Shown here: in pieces, positions 1-10,044 of the stretch | Numbering within the stretch: the stretch's first letter is position 1 | How the letters are laid out: every line of letters starts with the position of its first letter | Assembly (NCBI GenBank): GCA_038109305.1 | Contig: JAYNIR010000008.1 | Location: 65,889 to 129,888, forward strand | DNA length: 64,000 bases | DNA from: UBA1479 sp038109305 | Lineage (GTDB): Bacteria; Pseudomonadota; Alphaproteobacteria; Rhodospirillales; Casp-alpha2 | Reading direction: 5' to 3' | The notes under the pieces: model-generated | Seen by the model: the letters and a program-made list of their open reading frames with translations, nothing else | The model's database searches: none | What the model was told of the DNA's origin: nothing | Translations under genes and position numbers: made by a program

Positions 1-2
1 TG

Positions 3-962
3 GTCCTGACCGATGAAATCATCGAACCGGAACGCCAGGTCGTGCGCGAGGAGCGGCGGTCGCGCACCGACAACAATCCGGCGGCGATCCTGTCCGAACA
101 GGTCAACGAAGTACTGTACCGGAACTACCCGTATCGGCGCCCGGTCATTGGATATGACCACGAAATCGTCGCCATGAGCAGGAAGAACATCATCGAATTT
201 TACAAGCGTTGGTATGCGCCCAATAACGCGATCCTGGTTGTCGCCGGCGACGTGACCGTCGATGAAGTGCGGCCTTTGGCGGAGAAGTATTACGGCGCTA
301 TTCCGCCCCAGCCGGGCGTCGAGCGCAAACGCACGATGGAACCGCCGCAGAGAGCGTCCCGCATGGTGGCGCTTCACGATCCCGCCGTGCGGCAGCCGTC
401 CTGGAGCCGGTCTTACCTGGCGCCAAGCTATACCTACGGCAAAAAGGAACACGCCTACGCGTTGCAGATACTGTCGGAGGTTTTGGGCGGCGGCGGGTCT
501 TCCCGACTGTATCGCGATCTGGTCATCGATAGCCGCATCGCCGTCAGCACCGGCAATTATTATGATCCGGACCCGTTGGGCCCGGGTCAATTCACGGTCT
601 ATGCCAGCCCCCGGCCCGGCAAAACCGTCCAAGACATGGAACGGGCGATCGACGCCGCAATCGCGAAAATCGTCAAAAGCGGCGTCACCGCGGACGAAGT
701 CGCGAGCGCAAAAAAACGGCTGCGCGCATCCGCCGTGTTCGCCCGCGATTCGTTTCAGTCCGCCGCCCGTACGCTCGGCGGAGCCCTAGCGACGGGACAG
801 ACCATCGACGATGTTGAAAGCTGGCCGGAGCGCATTACCGACGTGACGCCGGCGCAGGTTCAGGCGGCGGCGGACTACGTATTTCAGAAACGCCGGTCGG
901 TAACGGCGTTACTGCTGGGCGCGGACCCCGCTGTGAAACCGGGCGCCGGAGGCGGCAAATGA
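3..962 (+). CDS. M16 family zinc peptidase, catalytic-type subunit (5' truncated by window edge)
   Basis: The reading frame is open from base 3, so the true start lies upstream of the window. The visible 319 residues are the rear of a pitrilysin/insulinase-family (M16) chain. The first residues (EPERQVVREE) match the helix that supplies the third zinc ligand about 75 residues after HxxEH; the HxxEH itself would be outside the window. The later GGGGSSRLYRDLV stretch is the usual M16 C-terminal-half motif. The stop overlaps the next gene's ATG (ATGA), so the two are co-translated, as in bacterial periplasmic M16 pairs with one catalytic and one non-catalytic subunit. The family call is secure; the substrate is unknown. 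Confidence 0.85.
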   Translation, partial: VLTDEIIEPERQVVREERRSRTDNNPAAILSEQVNEVLYRNYPYRRPVIGYDHEIVAMSRKNIIEFYKRWYAPNNAILVVAGDVTVDEVRPLAEKYYGAIPPQPGVERKRTMEPPQRASRMVALHDPAVRQPSWSRSYLAPSYTYGKKEHAYALQILSEVLGGGGSSRLYRDLVIDSRIAVSTGNYYDPDPLGPGQFTVYASPRPGKTVQDMERAIDAAIAKIVKSGVTADEVASAKKRLRASAVFARDSFQSAARTLGGALATGQTIDDVESWPERITDVTPAQVQAAADYVFQKRRSVTALLLGADPAVKPGAGGGK

Positions 963-2311
963 CGGCGCGTCCGCATCACCCACGGCACCTCGGACCATGG
1001 CGCCGGGTCATTTGGATTTTTGCAGTCGTGGTGATGGCCGCCGCAATGCCCGCATGGGCGGCAAAGGTCGAACGGGTTGTCAGCCCCGGCGGCATTGAGG
1101 CCTGGCTGGTCCAGGATCACTTGAACCCTATCATCACCGTCAATTTCTCGTTCCGGGGCGGCTCGGCGCTCGACCCCGCCGGTAAGGAAGGCCTGGCCTC
1201 GATGGCGGCAAGCCTGCTGGATGAGGGTGCGGGCGAATTGGATTCGAAGGCGCTCCGCCAGGTACTGGAAGATCTTTCCATTACGCTGCGGTTCGACGAA
1301 GGACGTGACAATTTCGGCGGGCGGTTGAAGACCCTTACCGAATACCGGGACAAGGCCTTCGGCCTGTTGGCCGACGCCCTGACGAAACCGCGCTTTGACG
1401 CGGAACCGGTGGAACGGCTCCGGGCGCAAATCCTGGCGAAGTTGCGCCATGATGCGGAAAACCCGGATGCAATCGCCGGCAAGGCATTGATGGCGGAATT
1501 GTTTCCGGGTCATCCCTACGGCAAGCCTTCCGACGGGACCAAGGAATCAGTCGCACGGATTATGCAGGCGGACCTGAAGAAATTCGTTGCCGACCGCCTT
1601 GCGCGCGACACCGTCGCCATCGGCGTTGTCGGCGACATCAAGCCCGAGGAACTGGCGCCGCTGCTCGACAAAACATTCGGCAGGCTGCCCATGAAAGCGG
1701 CGCCTTGGAAAGTTCCGTCTATCGCCCCCAAGGCCCACGGCCAGACCGTCGTGGTCGACAAAACCATCGACCAGAGCAACATCCTGTTTGCCGAAAAGGG
1801 CCTCGCCCGGAAGGACAAGGACTTTTACACCGCCTATGTGATGAACCACATTCTGGGCGGCGGCGGCTTTACTTCCCGGCTTTATACCGAAGTGCGGGAA
1901 AAACGCGGCCTTGCCTATTCGGTTTATTCCTATCTGAATCCCATGGATTGGTCGGCGATTTATATCGGCGGCGCCGGCACGGCCAACGCGCGGGTCAAGG
2001 AAACCCTCGACGTGGTCCGGGACGAATGGCGCAAAATGGCTGAAACCGGCGTCACCCAGCAAGAGTTGGACGACGCCAAAAGCTATCTGACCGGGTCGTT
2101 CCCGCTCCGGTTTACGTCGCTTGACCGAATCGCTTCCATGCTCGTCGGCATGCAGCTTGACGACCTGGGCATGGACTTTCTGGAACGGCGGAATGAATAC
2201 ATCGAACAAGTAACCATCGAGGGTATCCGACGGGTTGCGCGGAACCTGTTGGATTCAAAGAACTTGGTATTTGTCGTGGTGGGCAAACCGGAAGGCCTCA
2301 AGGCGAAATAG
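959..2311 (+). CDS. M16 family peptidase, non-catalytic partner, exported
   Basis: 450 residues. Residues 1-34 form a signal peptide: an Arg-containing n-region, a hydrophobic core (IFAVVVMAAAM) and an AWA cleavage site, so it is predicted to be periplasmic. Where an active M16 peptidase has HxxEH this protein reads GLASMAASLLDEG, with no zinc-binding histidines. The C-terminal half keeps the R/Y region (REKRGLAYSVYSYL, about residues 312-325) that contacts substrate in M16 dimers. It therefore looks like the inactive half of a heterodimer with the overlapping upstream gene. The substrate is unknown; related pairs degrade peptides in the envelope. Confidence 0.85.
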   Translation: MTARPHHPRHLGPWRRVIWIFAVVVMAAAMPAWAAKVERVVSPGGIEAWLVQDHLNPIITVNFSFRGGSALDPAGKEGLASMAASLLDEGAGELDSKALRQVLEDLSITLRFDEGRDNFGGRLKTLTEYRDKAFGLLADALTKPRFDAEPVERLRAQILAKLRHDAENPDAIAGKALMAELFPGHPYGKPSDGTKESVARIMQADLKKFVADRLARDTVAIGVVGDIKPEELAPLLDKTFGRLPMKAAPWKVPSIAPKAHGQTVVVDKTIDQSNILFAEKGLARKDKDFYTAYVMNHILGGGGFTSRLYTEVREKRGLAYSVYSYLNPMDWSAIYIGGAGTANARVKETLDVVRDEWRKMAETGVTQQELDDAKSYLTGSFPLRFTSLDRIASMLVGMQLDDLGMDFLERRNEYIEQVTIEGIRRVARNLLDSKNLVFVVVGKPEGLKAK

Positions 2312-2388
2312 CCCGCCATCCGTTGGCCCGGACCTGCCCCGATGCTAACCTGCGTCGAACAACATCTCTGCCGGAGGCCCCTCCGCCC

Positions 2389-3987
2389 ATGCCGAAACTG
2401 ACCCGCTCGCCGGCTTGGCAGGCGCTCACCGATCATTGCAAGGCGATCGGCGGCCTGGCGACGCGCGACCTGTTTCAGGCCGACAAGGGGCGGTTTGAAG
2501 CGCTGTCTTTTGAAGTTGCGGGCCTGCTGCTCGACCTGTCGAAAAACCGGATCAACGGCGAAACCCTGGATCTGCTTATCGCGCTTGCCCAGGATCGCGA
2601 CCTTGCCGGATGGCGCGGGCGTTTATTCGCAGGCGACCCGATCAACGATACAGAAGGCCGCGCCGCCATGCACATGGCGCTTCGCGGCACCGGTGATGAA
2701 GGATACGCCGTCGGCGGCGCACCCGTGTCCCCTGCGGTGGGGGAAACGCTTGCCCGGATGAAGGATTTCGCCGCCGCCGTACAATCGGGCGAACGCGCCG
2801 GCGCGACAGGTAAAAAATTTACCGATGTCATCAACATCGGCATCGGTGGGTCGGACCGGGGCCCGCGCCTCGCCTGCCGGGCGCTGAAGCCCTACCGGCG
2901 GATGGGACTGAATGTTCATTTCGTCGCCAACGTCGACGCGACGGACGTAACCGAGGCGCTCCACACGTGCGACCCGGCGACGACGCTGATTATTATTTCG
3001 TCAAAGACCTTCACCACTCAGGAAACCATGACCAACGCCATGACGGTCCGGCGATGGATCACCGAGGACCTGGGATCGGACGCGGTCAACAATCACTTTA
3101 TTGCCGTCACCGGTAATGTGGACGCCGCATCGGATTTCGGCATCAAGGCGGAAAATCAATTCCCGTTGTGGGATTGGGTAGGCGGCCGGTTTTCAATCTG
3201 GTCGGCGGTCGGGTTGCCGGTACTAATGGGTATCGGAAGCGATGCTTTCCGCGAACTGCTGGCCGGAGCCCGCGACATGGACGGTCATTTCCGGTCGGCG
3301 CCGCTGCACGAAAACCTGCCGGTCCTGTTGGGACTGGTCGGCGTTTGGAACCGGAACTTCATCGGCGCTTCGGCCCACGCCGTGTTGCCCTATGACCAGC
3401 TGTTGGAACATTTGCCCAGCTATTTGCAGCAGTTGGAAATGGAAAGCCTGGGAAAGACATCGGACCGCGCCGGCGACTTGGCCGAAACGGCGACCGCGCC
3501 CGTAGTGTTCGGCGAAGCCGGCACTGTCGGCCAGCATGCGTTTTATCAGCTGTTGCACCAGGGGTCGGATGTCGTCTCGGTCGATTTGATTGCGGCGGTG
3601 GAAAGCGCCCATCCGGCGGGCGACCATCACGATAAGCTGCTGGCCAATTTTCTGGCCCAGGGTTCGGCACTGATGACCGGCAGACCGGATCAGGAACAAC
3701 CAGCCCATCAAGCTTTCAGCGGCAACCGCCCGGTGACATCGATCCTGCTGCCGCGGCTTGAACCGCGGACCTTGGGTGCACTGCTGGCGCTTTATGAGCA
3801 CAAGGTGTTCGTCCAGTCGGTGATTTGGAACCTCAATCCGTTTGATCAATTCGGCGTCGAACTGGGCAAGGCTCTTGCCAAACCGCTTGTCGGCGCCCTG
3901 ACACACGGAACGGAACCTGAAAACCTGGACGGATCGACGGCGGGGCTTTTGTCACGTATTCGGCAATGGCGGGACGTGGAATCATGA
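2389..3987 (+). CDS. pgi: Glucose-6-phosphate isomerase
   Basis: Interconverts glucose-6-phosphate and fructose-6-phosphate in the cytoplasm. Both classic signatures are present: DWVGGRFSIWSAVG near residue 260 and NPFDQFGVELGK near residue 485. SSKTFTTQETMTNA, the sugar-phosphate-binding SIS segment, is also there. The frame is open upstream to a TTG at 2323, but the ATG at 2389 (MPKLTRSPAW) gives a normal 532-residue protein. The stop overlaps mutL by ATGA, so the two are translationally coupled although their functions are unrelated. Confidence 0.96.
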   Translation: MPKLTRSPAWQALTDHCKAIGGLATRDLFQADKGRFEALSFEVAGLLLDLSKNRINGETLDLLIALAQDRDLAGWRGRLFAGDPINDTEGRAAMHMALRGTGDEGYAVGGAPVSPAVGETLARMKDFAAAVQSGERAGATGKKFTDVINIGIGGSDRGPRLACRALKPYRRMGLNVHFVANVDATDVTEALHTCDPATTLIIISSKTFTTQETMTNAMTVRRWITEDLGSDAVNNHFIAVTGNVDAASDFGIKAENQFPLWDWVGGRFSIWSAVGLPVLMGIGSDAFRELLAGARDMDGHFRSAPLHENLPVLLGLVGVWNRNFIGASAHAVLPYDQLLEHLPSYLQQLEMESLGKTSDRAGDLAETATAPVVFGEAGTVGQHAFYQLLHQGSDVVSVDLIAAVESAHPAGDHHDKLLANFLAQGSALMTGRPDQEQPAHQAFSGNRPVTSILLPRLEPRTLGALLALYEHKVFVQSVIWNLNPFDQFGVELGKALAKPLVGALTHGTEPENLDGSTAGLLSRIRQWRDVES

Positions 3988-5732
3988 CCATCCGCCGCCT
4001 TCCCGAAACGCTCGTCAACCGTATCGCCGCCGGCGAGGTCGTGGAACGCCCGGCGTCGGCCGTCAAGGAACTGGTCGAAAACGCCATCGACGCCGGCGCC
4101 ACACGCATCGACGTCGTCGTTCGCGACGGCGGGCAGACCGCAATCACCGTCACCGATAACGGCCGGGGCATGACACGGGATGAAATCGGGCTGGCCCTTG
4201 AACGCCATGCGACGTCGAAACTGCCGGACGACGACCTGGAAACGATTTCGACATTAGGTTTCCGGGGCGAAGCCCTACCCTCCATCGCCGCCGTCGCGCG
4301 CCTGACCATCACGTCCCGGCCCGAGGGCGCGGCGGAAGCCTGGGCCATCACCGTCGAAGGCGGCAAGTCCCACGCACCCGAACCGGCGGCCCATCCGCAG
4401 GGCACGCGGGTCGACGTACGGGACTTGTTTTACGCCACGCCGGCGAGGTTGAAGTTCATGAAAACCGCGCGGACCGAGCAGAACCACGTGGTTGAAGCCA
4501 TGCAGCGTCTGGCCATGGCACATCCGAAAATCGCGTTCTCGCTTTCCGACGGCACGCGGCGTTTGTTGAAGTTGGGCGCGGGCGACCGGCTGGAACGACT
4601 GTCGGCGATCATGGGGCGCGAGTTTCGCAACAACGCCATGAAGATTTATGCCGAACGGGAAGACCTGCGGCTTACGGGATTTGCCGGCGTGCCTACGTTG
4701 AACCGGGGCAATGCCCAGATGCAGTTTCTGTTCGTCAACGGCCGGCCGGTGCGTGACCGGCTTTTGCTGGGCGCGGTCCGGGGGGCGTACCGGGAATTTC
4801 TGGCATCCGACCGGCATCCGCTTTTGGCGCTTTTCCTAGACGTGCCGACAGGGTCCGTCGACGTCAACGTCCACCCGGCGAAGACGGAAGTCCGGTTCCG
4901 GGATCAAGGCGTCGTCCGGGGGCTGATCGTCGGCGCGTTGAAGCACGCCTTGGCCGAAGCCGGGCACCGGGCGTCGACCACCGTCGCCGGGCAAGCGCTG
5001 GGTGCGTTCCGCCCCGGGGCGTCGCCGTTGCCGATGGGCCGGGGGCCCGGCGTCAGCGACCTTTATGCGCCGCTGCCGGACCTCGACACCGCCCCCATGG
5101 CGCGACCGGTCGACGCAGGCGACGACATTGCGGACGGCGCGGCGCAGGCCGATTATCCCTTGGGCGTCGCACGGGCGCAGGTGCACGCGACCTATGTCAT
5201 CGCGCAGACGGCGGACGGGCTTGTCATCGTCGACCAACACGCGGCGCACGAACGGCTGACCCAGGAAAAAATCAAGAAGGCAATGTCGAACGGCGGCGTC
5301 CACCGGCAGCTACTGCTGATCCCCGAGGTGGTGGAATTGGACGAACCGGCGGTCGACCGGATCATGGCAAGGGCCGACGACCTGGCGAAGCTGGGGCTTG
5401 CCGTCGAAGCCTTCGGGCCGGGCGCCGTGGCGGTTCGGGAGACCCCGGCGCTGTTGGGCGAAATGGACGTGCAGGGCCTGATCCGCGATTTGGCCGATGA
5501 TCTTGCCGAATGGGGCGAGGCCGTGGCGTTGGATGAATGCATCGGCGATTTTTGCGCGGCCATGGCCTGCCACGGGTCGATCCGCGCCGGCCGCAAGCTG
5601 AACGCGGAGGAAATGAACCGGCTGCTCCGCGATATGGAGGCGACGTCCCATTCCGGCCAATGCAGCCACGGGCGGCCCACCTATGTGGAACTGAAACTGG
5701 CCGACATCGAAAAGCTGTTCGGGCGGCGCTAG
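3984..5732 (+). CDS. mutL: DNA mismatch repair protein MutL (endonuclease type)
   Basis: GHKL ATPase of mismatch repair that couples MutS to strand incision. N-terminal motifs are all visible: ELVENAIDAGA, DNGRGM, ATSKL, FRGEALPSIA and GTRVDVRDLFYATPAR. The C-terminal dimerisation domain has the nuclease metal motif DQHAAHERLTQE, ACHGSIRAG and CSHGRP, the pattern of MutL proteins that nick DNA themselves in bacteria lacking MutH. The start is the ATG overlapping the pgi stop; an in-frame ATG at 3966 would add six residues. 582 residues is slightly shorter than E. coli MutL because the linker is short. Confidence 0.96.
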   Translation: MTIRRLPETLVNRIAAGEVVERPASAVKELVENAIDAGATRIDVVVRDGGQTAITVTDNGRGMTRDEIGLALERHATSKLPDDDLETISTLGFRGEALPSIAAVARLTITSRPEGAAEAWAITVEGGKSHAPEPAAHPQGTRVDVRDLFYATPARLKFMKTARTEQNHVVEAMQRLAMAHPKIAFSLSDGTRRLLKLGAGDRLERLSAIMGREFRNNAMKIYAEREDLRLTGFAGVPTLNRGNAQMQFLFVNGRPVRDRLLLGAVRGAYREFLASDRHPLLALFLDVPTGSVDVNVHPAKTEVRFRDQGVVRGLIVGALKHALAEAGHRASTTVAGQALGAFRPGASPLPMGRGPGVSDLYAPLPDLDTAPMARPVDAGDDIADGAAQADYPLGVARAQVHATYVIAQTADGLVIVDQHAAHERLTQEKIKKAMSNGGVHRQLLLIPEVVELDEPAVDRIMARADDLAKLGLAVEAFGPGAVAVRETPALLGEMDVQGLIRDLADDLAEWGEAVALDECIGDFCAAMACHGSIRAGRKLNAEEMNRLLRDMEATSHSGQCSHGRPTYVELKLADIEKLFGRR

Positions 5733-5801
5733 AACTTTTTTAGGGGTTCCAGATATGGTTTTCCCAAGCGGCGCCCACGAAGCCGCGTAGAAAACATCAC
5801 G

Positions 5802-6587
5802 GTGAACCCGATGCTGCTCGAGTGGCTCTCCTTCAAAATGACGCCGGCGTCAGAAGAGGCGCGGGCGCTCGGCTATCTCAAAGAACACATCGCCATTCAG
5901 GCGCGCCACCGCCGCTGCCGCGAGGCGTGGAAGGACCACCTGGAAAAAACCCGCCGGTTCGTCCTGTGGGCCGCCGCCAGCTGCCCCAAGCAGGACAAAA
6001 TAACGATCCTGGGTTCAGGCGGACTGCTTGACGTGCCGCTGGTCGATCTGGCCGACGATTTCGGGGAAGTCGTGCTGGTCGACATCCTGCACCCGCCCGC
6101 CGTAAAAAAATGGGCGCAGCAGTATTCGAACGTCCGGTTGGCCGAGGCCGACGTGACGGAAATGGCGGCGAATTTTCTCGAAGGCAAGATACCGGACACG
6201 CCGCCGATGCCGACGTTCGAAGATGCCGACGCCGACGGCGATCTGATCGTGTCGCTTAATATGCTGGGGCAGCTCCCCTTGGTTCTGATCCCGCACCTGC
6301 CCGCCGACTGGACGGCGGCGAAAAAAGCGGCCTTCGCCGCCGAAACCCAATGGCAGCATTTGCGGGCGCTTAAAAATACGACGGGCCGAGTGTGCCTGAT
6401 CACTGGGGTCGAGCGGGAATGGCTCGACGGCGACGGCGTCGACGCCCGCGAACGGCCGCTCGCCGAAATCAAACTGCCGACGCCGAACAAAAATTGGTAT
6501 TGGGATTTGGCCCCCGCCCCGGAACTAGAAAAGGACCGGGACCTGCGGCTGAAAATTCACGCCTATTTAAATCTTTTCAAGAAATAG
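5802..6587 (+). CDS. Rossmann-fold protein of unknown function, possibly SAM-dependent methyltransferase-like
   Basis: 261 residues from GTG 5802; an ATG at 5811 is an alternative. A glycine-rich beta-alpha-beta segment (KITILGSGGLLDVPLVDL, about residues 65-83), then VVLVDI and ADVTEM, resembles motifs I-II of class I methyltransferases, but the family is not recognised and no catalytic motif is evident. It lies 69 bp after mutL, and its last 25 bp overlap the 3' end of the convergent rsmD gene. It could be a methyltransferase-like fold without methyltransferase activity. Confidence 0.6.
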   Translation: MNPMLLEWLSFKMTPASEEARALGYLKEHIAIQARHRRCREAWKDHLEKTRRFVLWAAASCPKQDKITILGSGGLLDVPLVDLADDFGEVVLVDILHPPAVKKWAQQYSNVRLAEADVTEMAANFLEGKIPDTPPMPTFEDADADGDLIVSLNMLGQLPLVLIPHLPADWTAAKKAAFAAETQWQHLRALKNTTGRVCLITGVEREWLDGDGVDARERPLAEIKLPTPNKNWYWDLAPAPELEKDRDLRLKIHAYLNLFKK

Positions 6588-7129
6588 ACTTTGGCGGCGC
6601 CGTAGGTGCGCTCATCCGATGTTTCGTAGGCGGGGGGCACGGCCAGATCCTCCGCCGCCCCGACCTCGACAACCGCCAGACCGCCAGGCTTGAGCCATCC
6701 CTTGCCCTGCAGGGCCAAAAGTGCGGGCTCCGCCAGTCCCTCCCCGTAAGGCGGATCGATGAAGGCGATGTCGACCGGCGCATGGGCCGCGCGCGGCGGC
6801 GGCGGCAATTTCGTACCGTCGAGCCCGAGCACCAGGCAATCCCGCCACACGCCCATGGACGCGGCGTTTTCCTTCACGAGCTTGAGCGCCGCCGGATCAC
6901 GGTCAATAAAGACACCGCCCGCAGCCCCCCGCGAGATCGCCTCGAGCCCCATGGCGCCGGTGCCGCAAAACAGATCAATCACCCGGATGCCGTCAAGATC
7001 GTAGGCGGCCTTGCCGTGGGCCAGGATGTTGAAGATCGCCTGACGGGCCCGGTCGGATGTCGGGCGAAGGTCCCTGCCCTCGGGCGCGCGAAGTTTTTTC
7101 CCCCGGTATTTTCCGCCGACGATGCGCAT
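6563..7129 (-). CDS. rsmD: 16S rRNA (guanine(966)-N2)-methyltransferase RsmD
   Basis: Methylates G966 of 16S rRNA during 30S assembly using SAM. 188 residues from the ATG giving MRIVGGKYRGKKL, the family's typical N-terminus; the frame is open for 38 more codons upstream but these look non-coding. Visible motifs are RPTSDRARQAIFNIL, the SAM motif DLFCGTGAMGLEA and the N6/N2-methyltransferase catalytic motif IDPPYG. Its 3' end overlaps the convergent Rossmann-like gene. rluB, another rRNA-modification gene, lies just upstream on the same strand, so the pair is probably co-transcribed. Confidence 0.93.
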   Translation of the reverse strand: MRIVGGKYRGKKLRAPEGRDLRPTSDRARQAIFNILAHGKAAYDLDGIRVIDLFCGTGAMGLEAISRGAAGGVFIDRDPAALKLVKENAASMGVWRDCLVLGLDGTKLPPPPRAAHAPVDIAFIDPPYGEGLAEPALLALQGKGWLKPGGLAVVEVGAAEDLAVPPAYETSDERTYGAAKVYFLKRFK

Positions 7130-7230
7130 TACCGCAAATCCCAAGCGATCCGGATCAGATCGTGACGATGTATTTGCGTAAAAATAATCGGATGCATGCC
7201 TGGTGGGTTCATCATGAACAACAACCCCGA

Positions 7231-7986
7231 TCAGCCTTCCCACGCCTTGCCGAGCTGTTCGCGAAGCGCCTTGCCAGTCACTTCATCGGCGTCGCCCCGG
7301 GGCATTTTGCCCAACTGAAACGGGCCATAGGCCGTGCGAATCAGGCGGTTCACATTCAGCCCCAGGTGTTCCATGACCTTGCGTATTTCGCGGTTCTTGC
7401 CTTCGGTCAATGCCACGGTCAACCACGCGTTCGCGGCCGATTTTTTTTCCGTTTCATCCAGGGTCGCGCGGATAGGGCCATAGCGGACGCCGGAAACAGT
7501 GACCCCCTTTTCAAGCCGCTTGAGCGCGTCTTCGTCGACCCGCCCGTGAACGCGGACCCGATAGCGCCGGGTCCATCCGGTTTCCGGCAGTTCCAGGCGG
7601 CGGGACAACTCCCCGTCGTTGGTCAGCAGTAACAGCCCTTCAGACGTCAGATCGAGCCGCCCGATGGACAGCACGCGGGGCAGATCCGGCGGTAGCCGGT
7701 CGAACACCGTCGGGCGGCCTTCGGGGTCTTTGTGGGTGGTGACCAGACCGGCCGGTTTGTGATAGCGCCAAAGCCGCGTCGGCTGCTGATCCGGCAACGG
7801 TTTGCCGTCGACCAGAACGATATTACCGGCGGTCACGGTGAAAGCCGCCGTGGTCAGCTTTTTGCAGTCGACGGTGACGCGCCCGGCTTCGATCCATCGT
7901 TCCGCCTCGCGCCGGGAACAGAGGCCCGCGCGGGCCATCACCTTGGCGATGCGTTCGGGGGCGTTCTGGGGTTTATCCTTTTTCAT
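7231..7986 (-). CDS. rluB: 23S rRNA pseudouridine synthase, RluB/RsuA family
   Basis: 251 residues from ATG (MKKDKPQNAPERIAK). An N-terminal S4 RNA-binding domain (residues 10-60, RIAKVMARAGLCSRREAERW) is followed by the RsuA-type catalytic core with SIGRLDLTSEGLLLLTNDG, whose Asp is the nucleophile, and by EGKNREIRKVMEHLG. Members isomerise a uridine in 23S (RluB), 16S (RsuA) or another 23S helix (RluE/F). RluB is favoured by the N-terminal S4 domain and its place beside rsmD, but target assignment from sequence alone is not certain. Confidence 0.88.
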   Translation of the reverse strand: MKKDKPQNAPERIAKVMARAGLCSRREAERWIEAGRVTVDCKKLTTAAFTVTAGNIVLVDGKPLPDQQPTRLWRYHKPAGLVTTHKDPEGRPTVFDRLPPDLPRVLSIGRLDLTSEGLLLLTNDGELSRRLELPETGWTRRYRVRVHGRVDEDALKRLEKGVTVSGVRYGPIRATLDETEKKSAANAWLTVALTEGKNREIRKVMEHLGLNVNRLIRTAYGPFQLGKMPRGDADEVTGKALREQLGKAWEG

Positions 7987-8079
7987 GGCGCGGAAGGTAA
8001 AGGCTCGGCCCCCGACCGGCAAGCCATGTTACGACCGGTAGTGTTGACGGCGCCTGAACTAGGGCGCAGGGTCGGGCGC

Positions 8080-8550
8080 ATGAACGGACAGGCAAAATTG
8101 CAGCCGGGCGATGTCATGGCCCTGGCGCTTGAAGATGCGCGCGAGGCGGCGGCAAAAGGCGAGGTGCCCGTGGGCGCGGTGGTGGTTGACGGCGGTACCG
8201 GCCGCATCGTCGCCCGCGCCGGCAACGCCGTTGAAACCCCGCCGGACCCGACCGGGCACGCGGAAATCAGAGCGCTGCGCCAGGCGGCGCGGGACCTGGG
8301 CGAGGCGCGGCTGACCGACTGCGATTTGTATGTGACGCTGGAGCCTTGCACCATGTGCGCGGGCGCCATCGCGCACGCCCGCATCCGGCGGCTTTATTTC
8401 GGCGCCTATGATCCCAAGGGCGGCGGGGTCGAACACGGCGCCCGCGTGTTCGAGCAAAAAACCTGTCATCACAAACCGGAAGTCATCGGCGGGTTGATGG
8501 AAACGGAGGCGTCCGACCTGCTGCAATCGTTTTTCATGGACAAGCGCTGA
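8080..8550 (+). CDS. tadA: tRNA-specific adenosine deaminase
   Basis: Deaminates A34 of tRNA-Arg(ACG) to inosine. The zinc/catalytic signature HAEIRAL and the PCTMCAGAI pair of cysteine ligands are both present, as is the GEVPVGAVVV strand. 156 residues from the ATG at 8080 (MNGQAKLQPGDV). The frame stays open much further upstream, but that part is the antisense of rluB. It is divergent from rluB with 93 bp between, and convergent with the DUF6352 gene 16 bp downstream. Confidence 0.93.
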   Translation: MNGQAKLQPGDVMALALEDAREAAAKGEVPVGAVVVDGGTGRIVARAGNAVETPPDPTGHAEIRALRQAARDLGEARLTDCDLYVTLEPCTMCAGAIAHARIRRLYFGAYDPKGGGVEHGARVFEQKTCHHKPEVIGGLMETEASDLLQSFFMDKR

Positions 8551-8566
8551 TCGCGCGGGCCGTCGA

Positions 8567-9595
8567 TTAAACCTCCGCCGCCAGCGGCAGGTTGACCAAC
8601 AGGTTTTGCGGTTTGAGTTTCAGCCGCCCGCCCGGCGTCATGCAGAGCGCCATGTAGACGGGCTTGCCGCGGACGGCCTCGGCCATCTGGTTCGGGTCCT
8701 TAAACTGCAGGCGGAACAGTGACAGCAGGCAGCGCATGCGCTCGTCCCCCACGTCCTTACCGTTATACAGATCGTTCAACAGCGCCGTTGCCTCGGCATC
8801 CAAGCCGACGTGCCATGCCCATTTGTCGTCGTTGATTTCCTCGACCGGCCGGATCGATACGTCGGCCATCAGAAAATGCCGTACCCAGGCTTCGAGCACC
8901 CGGCAGAGCGCATCCAGCCCCGGATGGGTGAAGCTGATGTTCAACATCGTGTCGTAGCGTTCGTTGCGGTCCCAATAGATGTCCGCATCTCCGTCCTGCA
9001 GGACGTCCATATTGACCTGTTTGGCGGCAGCACCACTGTCGACGACCAGTTTGCCGAGCGATCCCATGCCACCTGTCGCCGTCAGCATTTCGACCGTTTC
9101 CCGATCCGCCGCCAGGACGGCACCGTCCTTTAGCGTGATGTTCTGTTCGCGGAACAGGAATTCCGCCGCACGGGCGCGGAACGGATCGTCCGTGCCGTCG
9201 ATCACGTCCCGGACGCAGACCTGCGCCAACTGGTCGACAAACAGGGGCGGCATGCCTTCGGCGCCTGAACGGAACAGGTCCAGATAACAAGCCTCGGCCG
9301 TGCCGGAGCGGACCAACCGATCACGGAAGCGGAGCAGCACCCGGTAGTTGTCCTGCGCGTCCGGATCGGCCAGGGCCTTGATACGATCTTCGCCAACGGC
9401 TTCGCGCGGATTTGCCATCAAGGTGCCGTGAAGCGCCAGTTCGGCATCGCAGGATTCCTCGATGGGGGCAATTTCCGGGCGTTGCAGGTAGGCCCGTAAA
9501 AATCCGTCGGTCACCAACAAATGCCCGGCGCCGTCCCGCACCAGCAGGTGATAGCCCGAGTTGGGCCAGAAATCGCGGGTTTCGGCGACAGTCAT
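8567..9595 (-). CDS. DUF6352 family protein
   Basis: 342 residues with no signal peptide or membrane segment. The N-terminus (DFWPNSGYHLL, then VTDGFLRAYLQRPEI and EESCDAE) fits the uncharacterised DUF6352 family of Alpha- and Betaproteobacteria, as I recall it. No enzymatic motif can be read. It follows the DUF1244 gene after 27 bp on the same strand, a neighbour relation recalled from other alphaproteobacteria, so the two probably form an operon with a shared but unknown role. Confidence 0.7.
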   Translation of the reverse strand: MTVAETRDFWPNSGYHLLVRDGAGHLLVTDGFLRAYLQRPEIAPIEESCDAELALHGTLMANPREAVGEDRIKALADPDAQDNYRVLLRFRDRLVRSGTAEACYLDLFRSGAEGMPPLFVDQLAQVCVRDVIDGTDDPFRARAAEFLFREQNITLKDGAVLAADRETVEMLTATGGMGSLGKLVVDSGAAAKQVNMDVLQDGDADIYWDRNERYDTMLNISFTHPGLDALCRVLEAWVRHFLMADVSIRPVEEINDDKWAWHVGLDAEATALLNDLYNGKDVGDERMRCLLSLFRLQFKDPNQMAEAVRGKPVYMALCMTPGGRLKLKPQNLLVNLPLAAEV

Positions 9596-9622
9596 ACGTT
9601 TGGAAAAACAGCGGTCATGAAA

Positions 9623-9940
<318 letters not shown>

Positions 9941-10044
9941 GATGTGTTCTCCAATGCGCGGGAGGAGCCGCTGCCAAATCCGGTTGACGGTTATATAGGG
10001 TGTTCCGGCCGGTTACGAAAGGGCGGGACGGATAACCCGGCCCG

